Positions 10,701-19,541 of a stretch of 64,000 nt of DNA are shown here, piece by piece (the first letter of the stretch is position 1; each line of letters opens with the position of its first letter). The notes beneath the pieces are model-generated. The model was not told where the DNA came from and searched no databases. It worked only from the letters and a program-made list of their open reading frames with translations. A program made the position numbers and the translations under genes. The stretch comes from Moritella sp. (GTDB taxonomy: Bacteria; Pseudomonadota; Gammaproteobacteria; Enterobacterales; Moritellaceae): positions 27,330 through 91,329 of the forward strand of contig NZ_JABSQR010000022.1 of NCBI RefSeq assembly GCF_013215705.1, written 5' to 3'.

Positions 10701-10832
10701 TTACTCCCTGATGTATTCTTTAAGCCAATGGCGGTAACCATTATGTTTGGTTTAGGGTTCGCGACGGTACTTACTTTACTTGTTGTTCCCGTGTTGTATC
10801 GCATGCTTCATCGACTGGAAGTAAAGCAGTAG
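7770..10832 (+). CDS. RND family multidrug/solute efflux permease
   Basis: A 1020-residue proton-driven inner-membrane pump of the AcrB/HAE family: an N-terminal TM helix, a large periplasmic domain, TM2-6 with LGMLVDNAIVVVEG in TM4 (Asp of the proton relay; Asn replaces the second Asp of AcrB), a second periplasmic domain and TM8-12 ending LLVVPVLYRML. It is coupled to the preceding adaptor gene (TAATG) and followed by a rho-independent terminator at 10864. The substrate cannot be predicted. Confidence 0.92.
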   Translation: MKQDIAAYFIKNKVISWMLTLIFLIGGTMAFFGLGRLEDPAFTIKDAMVVTSYPGATPLQVEEEVTYPLEKAIQQLTYVDEVNSISSRGLSQITVTMKNKYGPDDLPQIWDELRRKVNDIKSHLPPGVAEPSVIDDFGDVYGILLAITGDGYSYKELNDYVDYLRREIELVDGVGKVSVSGVQQEQVFIEMSMQRLSSLGISPTTIYSTLATQNLVSSAGAVRIGTEYIRIHPTGEFTDVDALGDLIITETGAQGLIYLRDVATISRGFKEVPDNLVTFNGKVALNVGIAFISGVNVVEKGKGVYQRLSELKEQQPIGIDIDVVYSQPDEVDKSVKGFITSLGQAIAIVIVVLLLFMGVRAGVLIGLILLLTVLGTFLFMNLMAIDLQRISLGGLVIALGMLVDNAIVVVEGILIGVQKGRTRLQAATDIVTQTKWPLLGATVIAVTAFAPIGLSQDSTGEYTQTLFSVLLISLMLSWFTAISLTPFFADMFFKGLKVDADGEDNDPYKGVVFVVYKRVLETCMKNAWITVFTLILMLAASLYGFTQLKQSFFPSSTTPMFMVDVWLPEGSDIRATSEKLRELEVMVRDNEDVTHVSSSTGKGSQRFMLTYAPEKSYASYGELIVRVASYDDVMPMLRKVSGELDSLHPDIEYKLKRIELGPSSGSKIEARLVGSDPTVLRGLAQQAIDIMRADPGAFNVRHDWRERTKVIEPVFNESQARRYGITKSDVDDLLQMAFSGLAVGIYRDGTNLLPIIARLPEKERVDVSTIEGMKIWSPVLKGYVPLQQVILAVNIRWEDPIVVRKNRKRMLTIFADPDPLGEETAATLQKRIQPLVEAIDFPPGYSLEWCGEYESSADAQASLFQTMPMGYLFMFLITIFLFNNVKNAVIVWATVPLAIIGVTMGLLILNTPFGFMALLGFLSLSGMLVKNGIVLLDQIEIEIQTGKDRYQAVIDASVSRVRPVCMAAITTVLGMIPLLPDVFFKPMAVTIMFGLGFATVLTLLVVPVLYRMLHRLEVKQ

Positions 10833-10863
10833 CTAGTTAAGTCATCGAAATTAGTGCTAAAGT

Positions 10864-10905
10864 AAGGAGCCAACTGTCTTGAAAAATACCGTTGGCTCCT
10901 TTTTA
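10864..10905 (+). terminator. Rho-independent terminator after RND operon
   Basis: An 11-bp perfect inverted repeat, AAGGAGCCAAC (10864-10874) and GTTGGCTCCTT (10891-10901), is followed by a T run. It sits 32 bases after the RND stop and ends just before the convergent chemoreceptor gene. Confidence 0.85.
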
Positions 10906-12483
10906 TTAGTTTTTTTGAAATTGACCAATTAAGCGTTGCATGGTTTCTAATCTAGCTACTAACTTACGAGTGCTTTCAACAGAGTCATCACTGGTTTTTG
11001 ACGTCGCGGTACTGAGTTGACCAATATGCTCAACGTTACGTAAAATATCATCACTCACGCCTGCTTGTTCTTCAACGGCAGAAGCGATCTGATGGCTGCT
11101 GTCTGTAACTCGGTTTAACTTATGGTTGATTTTCTCTAAGCGTGTACCTGTTTCAGCGGCTTGATCATTACATTGTTGGGACAATGTAACGCCTCGATCT
11201 ACCGATTCAACGGCCTGAGTTGCGGTTTGCTGTAATTTTGTGATCATCTGCTGGATCTCCCCTGTTGATGCCTGCGTTTTTTGGGCTAAGGAACGCACTT
11301 CATCAGCAACAACTGCAAAACCACGACCTTGTTCGCCAGCGCGAGCAGCTTCAATCGCGGCATTTAATGCTAATAAATTAGTTTGATCGGCGATCGCTCC
11401 AATCACGTCCAGAATCGTTTCAATTTGGACACAATCTTCAGATAATATGTTGATCACACGTTTTGAATTATCCAATTCTAGGTGTAATGAATGCACAGAG
11501 TTGATAGTGGTTTCGACACTTTGCTGTCCTTCAGTTGACATTTTTTGTGCCTCGGAGGTCAGCAAAGATGCTTGCACGGCACTTTCTGCAATGTCACGAA
11601 CAGAGAGTGACATTTGTTCCATGGCGACACTGACTTGTTCTGTTGCATCATTCTGCTGTTCTAGATTGGTTTTTATCCGTTGGGCTTGGGAAAATTCATC
11701 TTCCGCTGAGATCAAGATATCTGCTGACGTTTCACTAACACGGCCGACAATGGCTCGTAGTTCTGCTTGGCGCATCTTTAGTGCCAGTTCGATAGCTGAG
11801 AAGTCGTCTTTTTTACCCGTATAGACATGCTCCATTAACGGGTTATCATATGCTTCTTTAGCTAATTTAGTTAAGTGACTAATTCTATAGTGGGTGTGCC
11901 AGATTATTGCAAAAGAGAACAAGGTAGCGGTTGTGGTCGCAGCTGTTAGTAATGTCGCACCTGAGGTAAACCATTGTGCGGCTAAAAGCAGCAGTGAACT
12001 CCCTGTTAAGGTGAGTAATATAGTATTCTGTTTAAAGCGCAGTTCAGAATCTGACTTACCTGCTAGCATTTTTTGATACAGTGCTGATGCTCGACTTACC
12101 GTATCTCGATCAGGTTTGCTCCGCACTGATTGATATTCAATGACTTGCCCCTGCTCATTGGTAATTGGTGTAACAAACGCTGAAACCCAGTAATGGCTAC
12201 CATTTTTACAGCTGTTTTTTACCAATCCCATCCAACTTTTACCGGAACTGATATATTGCCATAGCTGTAAAAAAGTTTGTTTGGGCATATCGGGGTGACG
12301 GACAAGGTTATGAGGTTGATGATGCATTTCATCTGCACTATATCCGGCTACATGACAAAAATCCTGGTTAGTATAAGTGATGTTACTTTGTGGATCGGTT
12401 GTTGATATTAGATTTAACGTGGCTGAATAATCTACTTCATTTTCGTGCAACGATTGTGCTGCGTTTAATTTTGATGATGTCAT
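10906..12483 (-). CDS. Aer-like PAS methyl-accepting chemotaxis protein
   Basis: A 525-residue transducer. The N-terminus (about 15-125) is a PAS domain of the Aer/BdlA kind ([19 protein letters not shown], then [13 protein letters not shown]). One or two TM helices follow at about 155-195, then a cytoplasmic signalling domain with the conserved hairpin tip [20 protein letters not shown]. There is no large periplasmic domain, so it senses an internal signal; the Aer precedent would be redox or oxygen through FAD. It stands alone and reads convergently toward the RND operon. Confidence 0.88.
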   Translation of the reverse strand: MTSSKLNAAQSLHENEVDYSATLNLISTTDPQSNITYTNQDFCHVAGYSADEMHHQPHNLVRHPDMPKQTFLQLWQYISSGKSWMGLVKNSCKNGSHYWVSAFVTPITNEQGQVIEYQSVRSKPDRDTVSRASALYQKMLAGKSDSELRFKQNTILLTLTGSSLLLLAAQWFTSGATLLTAATTTATLFSFAIIWHTHYRISHLTKLAKEAYDNPLMEHVYTGKKDDFSAIELALKMRQAELRAIVGRVSETSADILISAEDEFSQAQRIKTNLEQQNDATEQVSVAMEQMSLSVRDIAESAVQASLLTSEAQKMSTEGQQSVETTINSVHSLHLELDNSKRVINILSEDCVQIETILDVIGAIADQTNLLALNAAIEAARAGEQGRGFAVVADEVRSLAQKTQASTGEIQQMITKLQQTATQAVESVDRGVTLSQQCNDQAAETGTRLEKINHKLNRVTDSSHQIASAVEEQAGVSDDILRNVEHIGQLSTATSKTSDDSVESTRKLVARLETMQRLIGQFQKN

Positions 12484-12642
12484 TATTTTCTCAATTATTT
12501 TTGTCGTAAATTTGTTACTCTCTATTTTAATTATCTCAATAACATCATGGTGTTACCTTGACCTATGTTAATTAGGCTATTACTTTAGTGTTAATAGCTG
12601 GTTTTATTGATATTTAATATACTAAATATATTTAGTGGTCAT

Positions 12643-12789
12643 CTAAATGAGTGCTAATTCTGTCACTACGACATCAATGAAACCGCGCACTGTTGACGAT
12701 ATGTGTTTACGACTTGGATAGATTAAATACAGATGTCGTAAATATTCCGGAGATGCAATGATGACCGTATTTTGGTGCTGAGGTCAAAG
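12643..12789 (-). pseudogene. Remnant of a LysR-family regulator (C-terminal fragment)
   Basis: On the minus strand an open stretch of about 47 codons between two stops translates to a typical LysR C-terminus: PEYLRHLYLIYPSRKHIS then TVRGFIDVVV and a stop at 12643-12645. The YPSR(R/K)H and VRxFIDxxV pattern marks the end of the effector domain in this family. An in-frame TGA lies just upstream and no helix-turn-helix is left. It abuts the 3' end of the intact LysR gene at 12819, so it may be the leftover of a former neighbour or duplicate. Confidence 0.6.
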
Positions 12790-12818
12790 CTGACCTTTCT
12801 ATTTTTGATGTATGTAAG

Positions 12819-13709
12819 TTAATTATTATGTTGCAGTCGTTTTAATCTCGCATGTAAAAATTCATAAAAGCATTTCACTCGGGCACTGTGTTTTGCATCT
12901 TTATGATAAACAAACCACATTGCTTCTTCTGATTTAGGCGAATTCAACGGTATCTTTACTAGCGACGGATAAAGCTTCGCTTGATGCTCTCCCATGGGGC
13001 CAATGCCCATCCCTTCGATGACGGCCTGGTTAACATCAGGAAAGTGATTGCTCTGAAATACGATTCTATCATGGTCTATGTTATCAACGACATGGCGGAC
13101 AAAAGGGAGCCGGTATTTATCTGCCGTAGGTAACACCCAATAATGGTCGTTCAGGCTACTGTCAATACTCGGCTTTCCGAACTCTGTCACGTATTCTTTT
13201 GACGCATAATAATTTGTTTTAAACCGCGTTAACTCTTTAACGATTAGATCCGCGCCGTTGGGTTTTGGCCCTGCACGTAGTGATATGTGAGCGGCTCCAG
13301 ACTCCAATGGCACGATATCATCTGTAGATAATACCTTGATACGAATAGCTGGGTAGATATCTCTAAACGCTTTTAGTGCTGGCGCTAACTGTGAAGAATA
13401 CGAACTGATGGTGGAAATACGTAATTCACCGCTAATATTACTTTCTACATTCTGTAACTGATGTTCAAGTTTGCTGAAGCGGGCAATGAGTTCTGGCAAC
13501 TCAGCGAGGAGGATCGCGCCTGCATCCGTCACCTTATAACCGCGTTGGTGTCGAAAAAACAATTTAACTTCTAAGGCTGTTTCCAACTGGTTAATACGTC
13601 GTAGTACTGTCGCATGATTGATATTTAACGATTTACCTGCTTGGCTTAAACTGCCATCGATGGCAACTTGATACGCTATTTTGTAATCATCCCAAGAAAT
13701 GTTTTTCAT
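12819..13709 (-). CDS. LysR-family transcriptional regulator
   Basis: A 296-residue regulator. An N-terminal winged helix-turn-helix (SLSQAGKSLNINHATVLRRINQLE, residues 19-42) is followed by a LysR substrate domain (ISGELRISTISSYSSQLAP). It is divergent from cytochrome b561 and YceI genes and probably controls them from the shared 197-bp spacer, which holds a perfect 16-bp palindrome at 13813. The effector is unknown. Confidence 0.88.
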   Translation of the reverse strand: MKNISWDDYKIAYQVAIDGSLSQAGKSLNINHATVLRRINQLETALEVKLFFRHQRGYKVTDAGAILLAELPELIARFSKLEHQLQNVESNISGELRISTISSYSSQLAPALKAFRDIYPAIRIKVLSTDDIVPLESGAAHISLRAGPKPNGADLIVKELTRFKTNYYASKEYVTEFGKPSIDSSLNDHYWVLPTADKYRLPFVRHVVDNIDHDRIVFQSNHFPDVNQAVIEGMGIGPMGEHQAKLYPSLVKIPLNSPKSEEAMWFVYHKDAKHSARVKCFYEFLHARLKRLQHNN

Positions 13710-13812
13710 ATCAAAATTCTTTTAGTTTTGAGTTCAATTACGGAGCATTAAAATAAACAAGCGCTTATACCAGTTACTGTGAATGACGTTATTTACTTTA
13801 ATAGAAAAGTTC

Positions 13813-13828
13813 TGTGCATTTATGCACA
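13813..13828. promoter_or_regulatory. Palindrome in LysR/cytochrome b561 spacer, candidate operator
   Basis: TGTGCAT TT ATGCACA is a perfect 7-2-7 inverted repeat in the divergent spacer, about 80 bases before the cytochrome b561 start and about 105 from the LysR start. LysR-type regulators bind interrupted dyads in such positions. Assignment to this regulator is inferred from position only. Confidence 0.5.
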
Positions 13829-13906
13829 ATAGTTTCGCATTAATCACTATTTTTTAATAGTCAAAATGACCGTATTATGAATTAACTGATGTAGGGACAT
13901 ACTTGA

Positions 13907-14470
13907 ATGTTAAATAATACTAAAACAGCGTATGGCTGGGTAGCTATTTTATTGCACTGGATTATGGCATTTGCCATTTTTGGCATGTTCGGCTTAGGCT
14001 TATATATGGTTGAATTAACTTATTATGATGCTTGGTATAAAGGCTCACTCGATTTGCACAAGAGCATCGGCATTCTGTTACTTGGTTTATTATTGATTCG
14101 CACATTATGGCGCTGGATCAATATCAGTCCAGATAGTGCAGATGAGCATGCGAGTAACTTTGAGGTAACAAGTGCGCATTTGGTTCATCTCGGACTATAT
14201 CTACTGATGTTTACATTAATGATATCGGGATACTTAATTTCGACTGCCGATGGACGTGGCATCATGGTGTTTGAAGCATTTACCGTACCTGCAATCCCAT
14301 TCTCTGTTGACAATCAAGAGGATATAGCGGGCGACATACATGAAATTTTAGCATGGGTGTTAATCGTTCTCGCTGGTGTGCATGCCATCGCTGCGATTAA
14401 ACATCACTTTATTAATAAAAATAAGACGTTAGTACGTATGTTGAAAGTAGGGCAGGCAGAAAGTAAATAA
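13907..14470 (+). CDS. Cytochrome b561 family membrane protein (YceJ/CybB-like)
   Basis: A 187-residue integral membrane protein with four predicted TM helices. His residues suited to b-haem ligation lie in LLHWIMAF (helix 1), LHKSIGILL (helix 2), and the IHEILAWVLIVLAGVHAIAAIKHH segment (helix 4). CybB-type proteins exchange electrons with quinones in the inner membrane. It is followed by yceI, the same pairing as E. coli yceJ-yceI, and is divergent from a LysR regulator. Confidence 0.88.
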   Translation: MLNNTKTAYGWVAILLHWIMAFAIFGMFGLGLYMVELTYYDAWYKGSLDLHKSIGILLLGLLLIRTLWRWINISPDSADEHASNFEVTSAHLVHLGLYLLMFTLMISGYLISTADGRGIMVFEAFTVPAIPFSVDNQEDIAGDIHEILAWVLIVLAGVHAIAAIKHHFINKNKTLVRMLKVGQAESK

Positions 14471-14568
14471 CGATTAATAAATAATAGCGATGTTATCGGA
14501 TTTTAATTCGGACTTAGGTTCAAATAACAAGTCGCCATGAAGACATTAAATATTAAAGGTAAATTCAA

Positions 14569-15168
14569 ATGGGAAATAAAATGAAAAAACAAATTTTAGC
14601 CGCTGCTATTACAGCTAGTTCACTGTTCGCTGCTGTCGCATCCAATGCCGCTCAGGCTGCTGATTATAATATTGATGTTGCCGGTGCGCATGCTTCTATA
14701 CAGTTTAAAATTAAGCATTTAGGTTACAGCTGGTTACTGGGTCGTTTTAATACGTTTGATGGTGACTTTTCGTATGATGCTAAATCGCCAAACGCGTCGC
14801 AGATCAATCTAATAATTGATACTGCCAGTTTAGATTCAAATCATGCCGAGCGTGATAAGCATTTAAAAAGTGATGATTTTCTGGATGTTAAGAAATTTCC
14901 GAAAGCAAAATTCAAAAGTCAAAATATCGAGTTCAGTGATGATGGAAAGGGTCTTGTTACGGGGCTATTCACCTTAAAAGGCATTACTAAGACAATTACT
15001 TTCCCAATTACAAAAGTGGGTGAAGGTGCAGATCCTTGGGGTGGCCACCGCGCTGGATTCTCGGGTGAAGCAAGTTTGAAACTAACTGATTATGGCATTA
15101 CGACTAATCTTGGACCTGCATCTGCGTATGTAGATATGACGTTTAATATTGAAGGTGTGCGTCTGTAA
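14569..15168 (+). CDS. yceI: YceI-family periplasmic lipid-binding protein
   Basis: A 199-residue protein with a Sec signal peptide ending near SNAAQAA and the YceI lipocalin-like barrel: YNIDVAGAHASIQFKIKHLG at the mature start, DFLDVKKFPKAKF in the middle and DYGITTNLGPASAYVDMTF at the end. YceI homologues bind isoprenoid-type lipids such as polyprenyl chains or quinones. Starts at 14569 (AAAGGT 8 bases upstream) and 14581 are both plausible. It lies 98 bases after cytochrome b561, likely the same transcript, ending with a hairpin at 15190. Confidence 0.9.
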   Translation: MGNKMKKQILAAAITASSLFAAVASNAAQAADYNIDVAGAHASIQFKIKHLGYSWLLGRFNTFDGDFSYDAKSPNASQINLIIDTASLDSNHAERDKHLKSDDFLDVKKFPKAKFKSQNIEFSDDGKGLVTGLFTLKGITKTITFPITKVGEGADPWGGHRAGFSGEASLKLTDYGITTNLGPASAYVDMTFNIEGVRL

Positions 15169-15189
15169 ACTTATTGTTTGTTTAGCGTT

Positions 15190-15221
15190 AAAGCCAGTCG
15201 CTGTTGTCAGTGACTGGCTTT
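15190..15221. terminator. Hairpin between yceI and convergent flippase gene
   Basis: A 10-bp inverted repeat AAAGCCAGTC/GACTGGCTTT (15190-15199 and 15212-15221) lies 21 bases after the yceI stop and before the end of the convergent gene. The T-tract is weak, so it may act as a modest two-way terminator. Confidence 0.6.
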
Positions 15222-15247
15222 ATGCATTTCAATACCTGCTCGTTGGG

Positions 15248-16534
15248 TCAAACAGGCGGATGAATCAGCTTAATATTATGGCTCTTTAAAATTTGTCGTT
15301 CCACTACACTGGATAAGATAAACATCATTAAGTAACCGCTGCATAACGCGATAATAATGGCGACGACATTTTCGGTAAACTGACTTAATAACTGGAATGA
15401 CAGCATAAGAGTGACTATACCACTGATACGGATACATAAACTGTGCATAAAGCGCCCATGCGCTTTGATATAAGCAAGTTGATAGGCATTTAGCATCATA
15501 AAAATAAAGAAGAATGAAAAATGCAGCAATACAGGAACAGCGCCATCGTATTCATGAGGGAAAAGAGTAAGCACTAATGATTCTCCAAACAACAGCATGA
15601 TTAAGAAAAACACACTGCTAACAGCGAAAGACACTTTAAACACCCAGCTGCGGATCAGTTTGATTTGCTGATGATCGCCGTTTCGCACACACACCGCCAG
15701 TTCGGGTAATACAAATCGATAGATAGGAAATACGAATAACAGTGTTACATAAGTGAATACAGGGCGTACAACGACTTGGAAATCACCTAATTCATCTACA
15801 CTAAAATGTCGAATGGTCAGCAGTACGGTAATGTATATCATTAAAATGCTCGCGCCAGCTTCAAGTGATGCGGTGAAACTTTTTTTCACAAAATTAACTA
15901 ACTTAGGATCGAAATGAACAGCTGCTAACGGACGTGTTGAAATATCTCTACGACGTTTTTTAAACATGTAAACGGCAATGGCAAGAGATGATAGTGTTAA
16001 CCCCATAAACAGTGATACCAAGGCATCTAAGTTAAACACGTAATAACAAACAAAAAACATGATTACATTAGCGAGTGGTTCTAACCAAATGACTTTATTC
16101 GAAATACTGTATAATCGGTACATGGCAATAAGATTAGTGAAATATACTTTTAGTCCCATCCCAAAGATAATACCCACCAATTGGTAATAACTGACGTCAA
16201 TATCTAACTGATGTTTAATGTAGGGGATCACAACTCCCCAGGTAATAAGTACCATGGTAATTAAGCTATAGCGAAACACATTAATGATATCGCGGTCATT
16301 TTGTGTTTGTGAATAACTCACCACCATAGATGAACGAAACCCGGTCATTAAAATTAACGACAAAGAGATTAGATCGACGACGCTGTGGAACAGAGCAAGG
16401 TCATCTTTTGGGACCCAGTGTGCTAACCAAATCTTAAAACTAAAACCGATAGCAATGCTAATTAATGTGACCCAGATACCTTGGGTAAATGCACTTTTTA
16501 CTCGGTCTAGTGATGTATTTTGCATAGTGGCCAT
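15248..16534 (-). CDS. Polysaccharide flippase-like multi-pass membrane protein (MOP superfamily)
   Basis: The frame is open up to 16714, but the stretch before 16534 does not look like protein. Starting at ATG 16534 (MATMQNTSL; 16525 also possible) gives about 428 residues with roughly 12 hydrophobic helices and an amphipathic start (VKSAFTQGIWVTLISIAIGFSFKIWLA) as in Wzx/MurJ/MATE relatives. It could export a lipid-linked glycan, but no glycosyltransferase lies nearby. It is divergent from an SGNH hydrolase gene. The specific function is unknown. Confidence 0.6.
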   Translation of the reverse strand: MATMQNTSLDRVKSAFTQGIWVTLISIAIGFSFKIWLAHWVPKDDLALFHSVVDLISLSLILMTGFRSSMVVSYSQTQNDRDIINVFRYSLITMVLITWGVVIPYIKHQLDIDVSYYQLVGIIFGMGLKVYFTNLIAMYRLYSISNKVIWLEPLANVIMFFVCYYVFNLDALVSLFMGLTLSSLAIAVYMFKKRRRDISTRPLAAVHFDPKLVNFVKKSFTASLEAGASILMIYITVLLTIRHFSVDELGDFQVVVRPVFTYVTLLFVFPIYRFVLPELAVCVRNGDHQQIKLIRSWVFKVSFAVSSVFFLIMLLFGESLVLTLFPHEYDGAVPVLLHFSFFFIFMMLNAYQLAYIKAHGRFMHSLCIRISGIVTLMLSFQLLSQFTENVVAIIIALCSGYLMMFILSSVVERQILKSHNIKLIHPPV

Positions 16535-16769
16535 GTTAGTGAATTCATTTATATGAGCACTCGTAAGTGCCAGTAATGATGGAAATAATGAGTGGTATAG
16601 TATATTGCAAGTGAAAATCATTCGCAATTGCATCACGTTATTTAAATTAACTAGAGTATGCAACCGGATGTCTGTTTTGTTGAATATAAAGATAATATAG
16701 CTAGTTTTAGTCAATTGTAGTAGTTTATTTTCAATAGTTTATTTATGAATATTTTCGGAGCTAGGGTAT

Positions 16770-17402
16770 ATGGCGAGCATAATTTGTTTTGGTGATAGTA
16801 TTACACGTGGTGAAAGTGATGCTGACTATGGTGGTTGGGCTGATCGCATTAAAACTCGCTGCTTGAGTCGCATAATAAGTACAACAGTTTCTGCAAGCGG
16901 ATCAGATAGAGTCAGTGTCTTTAATATGGGCATTAGTGGTGAAACCACCGATGGTTTGATACAACGTTTTCAACCTGAATTCGTGACCCGATTAGCAGAC
17001 GATAAGCAAAATACAGTACTATTTGGTTATGGTGCGAACGACCTCGCTAAGCAAGACGGTAATCATCTTGTTGCCATAGAATCTTACATTGACAACTTAA
17101 GTCGCTGTATTGAGTTCTCACTTGAGAAGGGCGCTAATGTTGTATTGATTAACGTTACGCCTATTGCTGCCGAGCTTGATGGCATTCCTAATGTAAATAA
17201 CCGCATCCGTAATGACGAAACCATTCGTTGTTACAACCACGCATTACTCGCATTGTCTGTGAAGTACAGTGTGAATTTGATTGATGTTTACACGCCGTTT
17301 AATGACAATAAAGAAGCCTATTTAACGGCAGATGGATTACACCCAAACAGCGCGGGGCATGAGCTGCTATATCAAGTAATAAGCTCGTCTTTGTTGTCGT
17401 AA
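16770..17402 (+). CDS. SGNH/GDSL hydrolase
   Basis: A 210-residue single-domain hydrolase. Block I is FGDSITRGE (catalytic Ser near residue 9), block II has the Gly in NMGISGETT, block III is GANDL with the Asn, and block V is DGLHPNSAGH carrying the Asp and His. No signal peptide is present, so it is probably cytoplasmic. Family members are esterases, lysophospholipases or acetyl-esterases; the substrate is not evident. Confidence 0.87.
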   Translation: MASIICFGDSITRGESDADYGGWADRIKTRCLSRIISTTVSASGSDRVSVFNMGISGETTDGLIQRFQPEFVTRLADDKQNTVLFGYGANDLAKQDGNHLVAIESYIDNLSRCIEFSLEKGANVVLINVTPIAAELDGIPNVNNRIRNDETIRCYNHALLALSVKYSVNLIDVYTPFNDNKEAYLTADGLHPNSAGHELLYQVISSSLLS

Positions 17403-17600
17403 TCTTAATGTTTAAGCATTAAATAGACAGTAAGTGTTTGTGTAGCATACACAGTTGCATGAATTCTGACCTATTTGGCCTTAAGTGTTCGTTTTCTTAG
17501 ATTTTTTTTGATCTACCCCTATTAACTCTGTTATTAATTTTGCAATCTTCTTTGAAGCCCCTATGATGAAACTTCTCCTATTTAAGAAAAGCGAGCAATT

Positions 17601-17837
17601 ATGACTAACAATTATTCTGATACACTGTTTGAAGAAATGAAATTACTGGCTAAATTCCCAACAAAATCTCATTTAGAAGGCATTAAGGTTCATCATGAAG
17701 CCGGCCCCGCGGTTCTCAATGCTGCGAAATCACTTTTTGAAAAAGGGCTTATTACACGAAACGACGGTGGGTATTTAACCGATAGCGGTATTGAAATAGC
17801 AGATCACCTACATCGAGTGTTAGCACCTTTAAGCTAA
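17601..17837 (+). CDS. Small conserved protein, TIGR02647 type
   Basis: A 78-residue protein resembling the conserved proteobacterial family TIGR02647: a helical start, the core LEGIKVHHEAGPAVLNAAKS and the C-terminal LITRNDGGYLTDSGIEIADH. The predicted helix and winged-helix-like pattern could bind nucleic acid, but the family has no known function. It is a single gene followed by a strong hairpin terminator. Confidence 0.75.
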   Translation: MTNNYSDTLFEEMKLLAKFPTKSHLEGIKVHHEAGPAVLNAAKSLFEKGLITRNDGGYLTDSGIEIADHLHRVLAPLS

Positions 17838-17872
17838 TATAGTGGTGTTATTAAACTTAGCACGCTATATTC

Positions 17873-17900
17873 AACCCTGATTTGTCTAATCAGGGTTTTC
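17873..17900 (+). terminator. Rho-independent terminator
   Basis: AACCCTGATT (17873-17882), a 5-base loop and AATCAGGGTT (17888-17897) are followed by TT. It lies 36 bases after the small TIGR02647-type gene. Confidence 0.75.
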
Positions 17901-17948
17901 TATGAAAGTTATCTAGTTATCTAGTTATTTACCTACTTACCTATCTAT

Positions 17949-19496
17949 CTAAGCCGTTTCATATAATCGAGAGTCTTCAGAATCAACGTCAGAACGCGAG
18001 TTCAGTGGTCCAACATTGTTGACTATGTTGTTGATGACTTCAACGCTTTCTTGCTTGATATTTTCATTGCGACTTGAATATGACAATAAGTTAATGTGAT
18101 CCGTCACACTCTCAATTGCGCTATTTAACACTTCATTTTCAAGTGCAGAAAAAGCATCTTCAATGTAATCCGCTAACTCGGTCAAATCAGGTAATGCAGA
18201 GCGACAAGCGATCAGTCCAACATGAATGGAGCCGTTGTAGCTATATAACGTTATGTTCAGCGACATGCCTGGTGGTAATACTGAAATAGGGAAGCATTTC
18301 TCCATTTTTGCACCCATCATGTATAAGGCTTTACTTGGACCCGGTACGTTAGAAATCAGTACGTTCCCCATTGGTGGTAATATTGTATCCAAGTTCAATA
18401 GTTCGCTGGCTGCTGCGAGTCCTTGGCTTATTAACGTATAATTCGTTAACGCTTCTTTTGTTAATAACTTTACTTCAGTTTTCAGTTTTTGACACGATTC
18501 TTTGACGGTCATCAGGCGTTCTAGTGGACGTTCTCCTGCATAAGCAAGTTCAACTAAACTGATTGCAACTTGGTTGTTCGATAACTGGTCTGACGAATCA
18601 CGCAAACTCATTGGCATTTGTGCTACAAGTGGCTTCTTAAGTACTACATCACGTGTTTCTAGGTAGTGATGGATCGCCATATCACAAACGGTTACAATCA
18701 CGTCGTTAATAGTGGCACCTGTGAGACGACCAAGTGTTTTAACCCGTGCAAGTGGCAATGATGATATTGCAGCACGGCGTGCGCGCTTTGGACTAACTGA
18801 AAACGGTGTTTTAGGCGCCATGAATGGGGTTGGCATATCTGCCTTGTACATATTTGTTGCTTGGAACAGTAATTTAGTTGTTAACTTAGCCAGTGATGGT
18901 ATTGATTTAACATGACCCGTTAGCGTTTTTGATGTAGCAGCCAGTATTGATAAGGTACTGGCTGCTGTGCGCTGTTTTTGTGGTCGTTCAACAGCCCAGA
19001 ATGCGGTCATTGCTGATTCGGTATTTTTACTTAAATAAGTCATCAACAACTGGTTGGCTTTTGCCCCATCGGTAAATGCGTGGTGTACTTTAACGTAGAT
19101 AGCAAATTTGTTGTCTTCTAAACCGTCAATGAGAGTCATTTCCCATAATGGTCGATTACGATCAAGTAATGTTTCATGCTGGTGTTCAACAAAGCTAAGT
19201 AACTGATTTTCATTACCCGGTTGTGGCAGCATTGCAAAACGTACGTGATATGACAGGTCAATATTGTTATCGTCTTGCCAGAAGTATTGGCCGGTGATTT
19301 GTTTTTTTAATTTTTGGTTAAATGGATTTTTAACATCTTGTTGTGACATTAAATTATCAAATAGGTCTCGACTGAAGTTACCCGTGTAATTTTTTGGTAT
19401 AGAGAAAATTTGTAATCCTGCAACGTGTTTTGGGCTTGTTACTGTTTCTGTGTATAAAAAACCCATATCAACTAACGTGAGTGCTTCCATAGCCAT
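17949..19496 (-). CDS. Wax ester synthase/diacylglycerol acyltransferase (WS/DGAT) 1
   Basis: A 515-residue bifunctional acyltransferase of the WS/DGAT family. The active-site motif HHxxxDG is present as HHAFTDG (about residue 136). The N-terminus LTLVDMGFLYTETV resembles the usual LSxxDxxFLxxE opening, and the conserved PLWEMTLIDGL, the ND(V) motif in GATINDVIVTVCD and GNVLISNVPGP are all there. It would use acyl-CoA to esterify alcohols or diacylglycerol for storage lipid. It is a single gene, strongly similar to the paralogue at 33876-35411, and preceded by a MITE-like element. Confidence 0.92.
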   Translation of the reverse strand: MAMEALTLVDMGFLYTETVTSPKHVAGLQIFSIPKNYTGNFSRDLFDNLMSQQDVKNPFNQKLKKQITGQYFWQDDNNIDLSYHVRFAMLPQPGNENQLLSFVEHQHETLLDRNRPLWEMTLIDGLEDNKFAIYVKVHHAFTDGAKANQLLMTYLSKNTESAMTAFWAVERPQKQRTAASTLSILAATSKTLTGHVKSIPSLAKLTTKLLFQATNMYKADMPTPFMAPKTPFSVSPKRARRAAISSLPLARVKTLGRLTGATINDVIVTVCDMAIHHYLETRDVVLKKPLVAQMPMSLRDSSDQLSNNQVAISLVELAYAGERPLERLMTVKESCQKLKTEVKLLTKEALTNYTLISQGLAAASELLNLDTILPPMGNVLISNVPGPSKALYMMGAKMEKCFPISVLPPGMSLNITLYSYNGSIHVGLIACRSALPDLTELADYIEDAFSALENEVLNSAIESVTDHINLLSYSSRNENIKQESVEVINNIVNNVGPLNSRSDVDSEDSRLYETA

Positions 19497-19541
19497 TTCC
19501 TATTTTTTCATGTGATTGATCGTTTGCGTCGACCCGCATAT

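Noticed and set aside
16535..16714. N-terminal 60-residue extension of the flippase-like protein
   Set aside because: The extension is not protein-like and the TM pattern begins after 16534; the promoter is more likely here.
17912..17953. Cluster of short CTAGTTAT/CTATCTAT microrepeats after WS/DGAT 1
   Set aside because: Imperfect and outside coding sequence except the stop; no function suggested.
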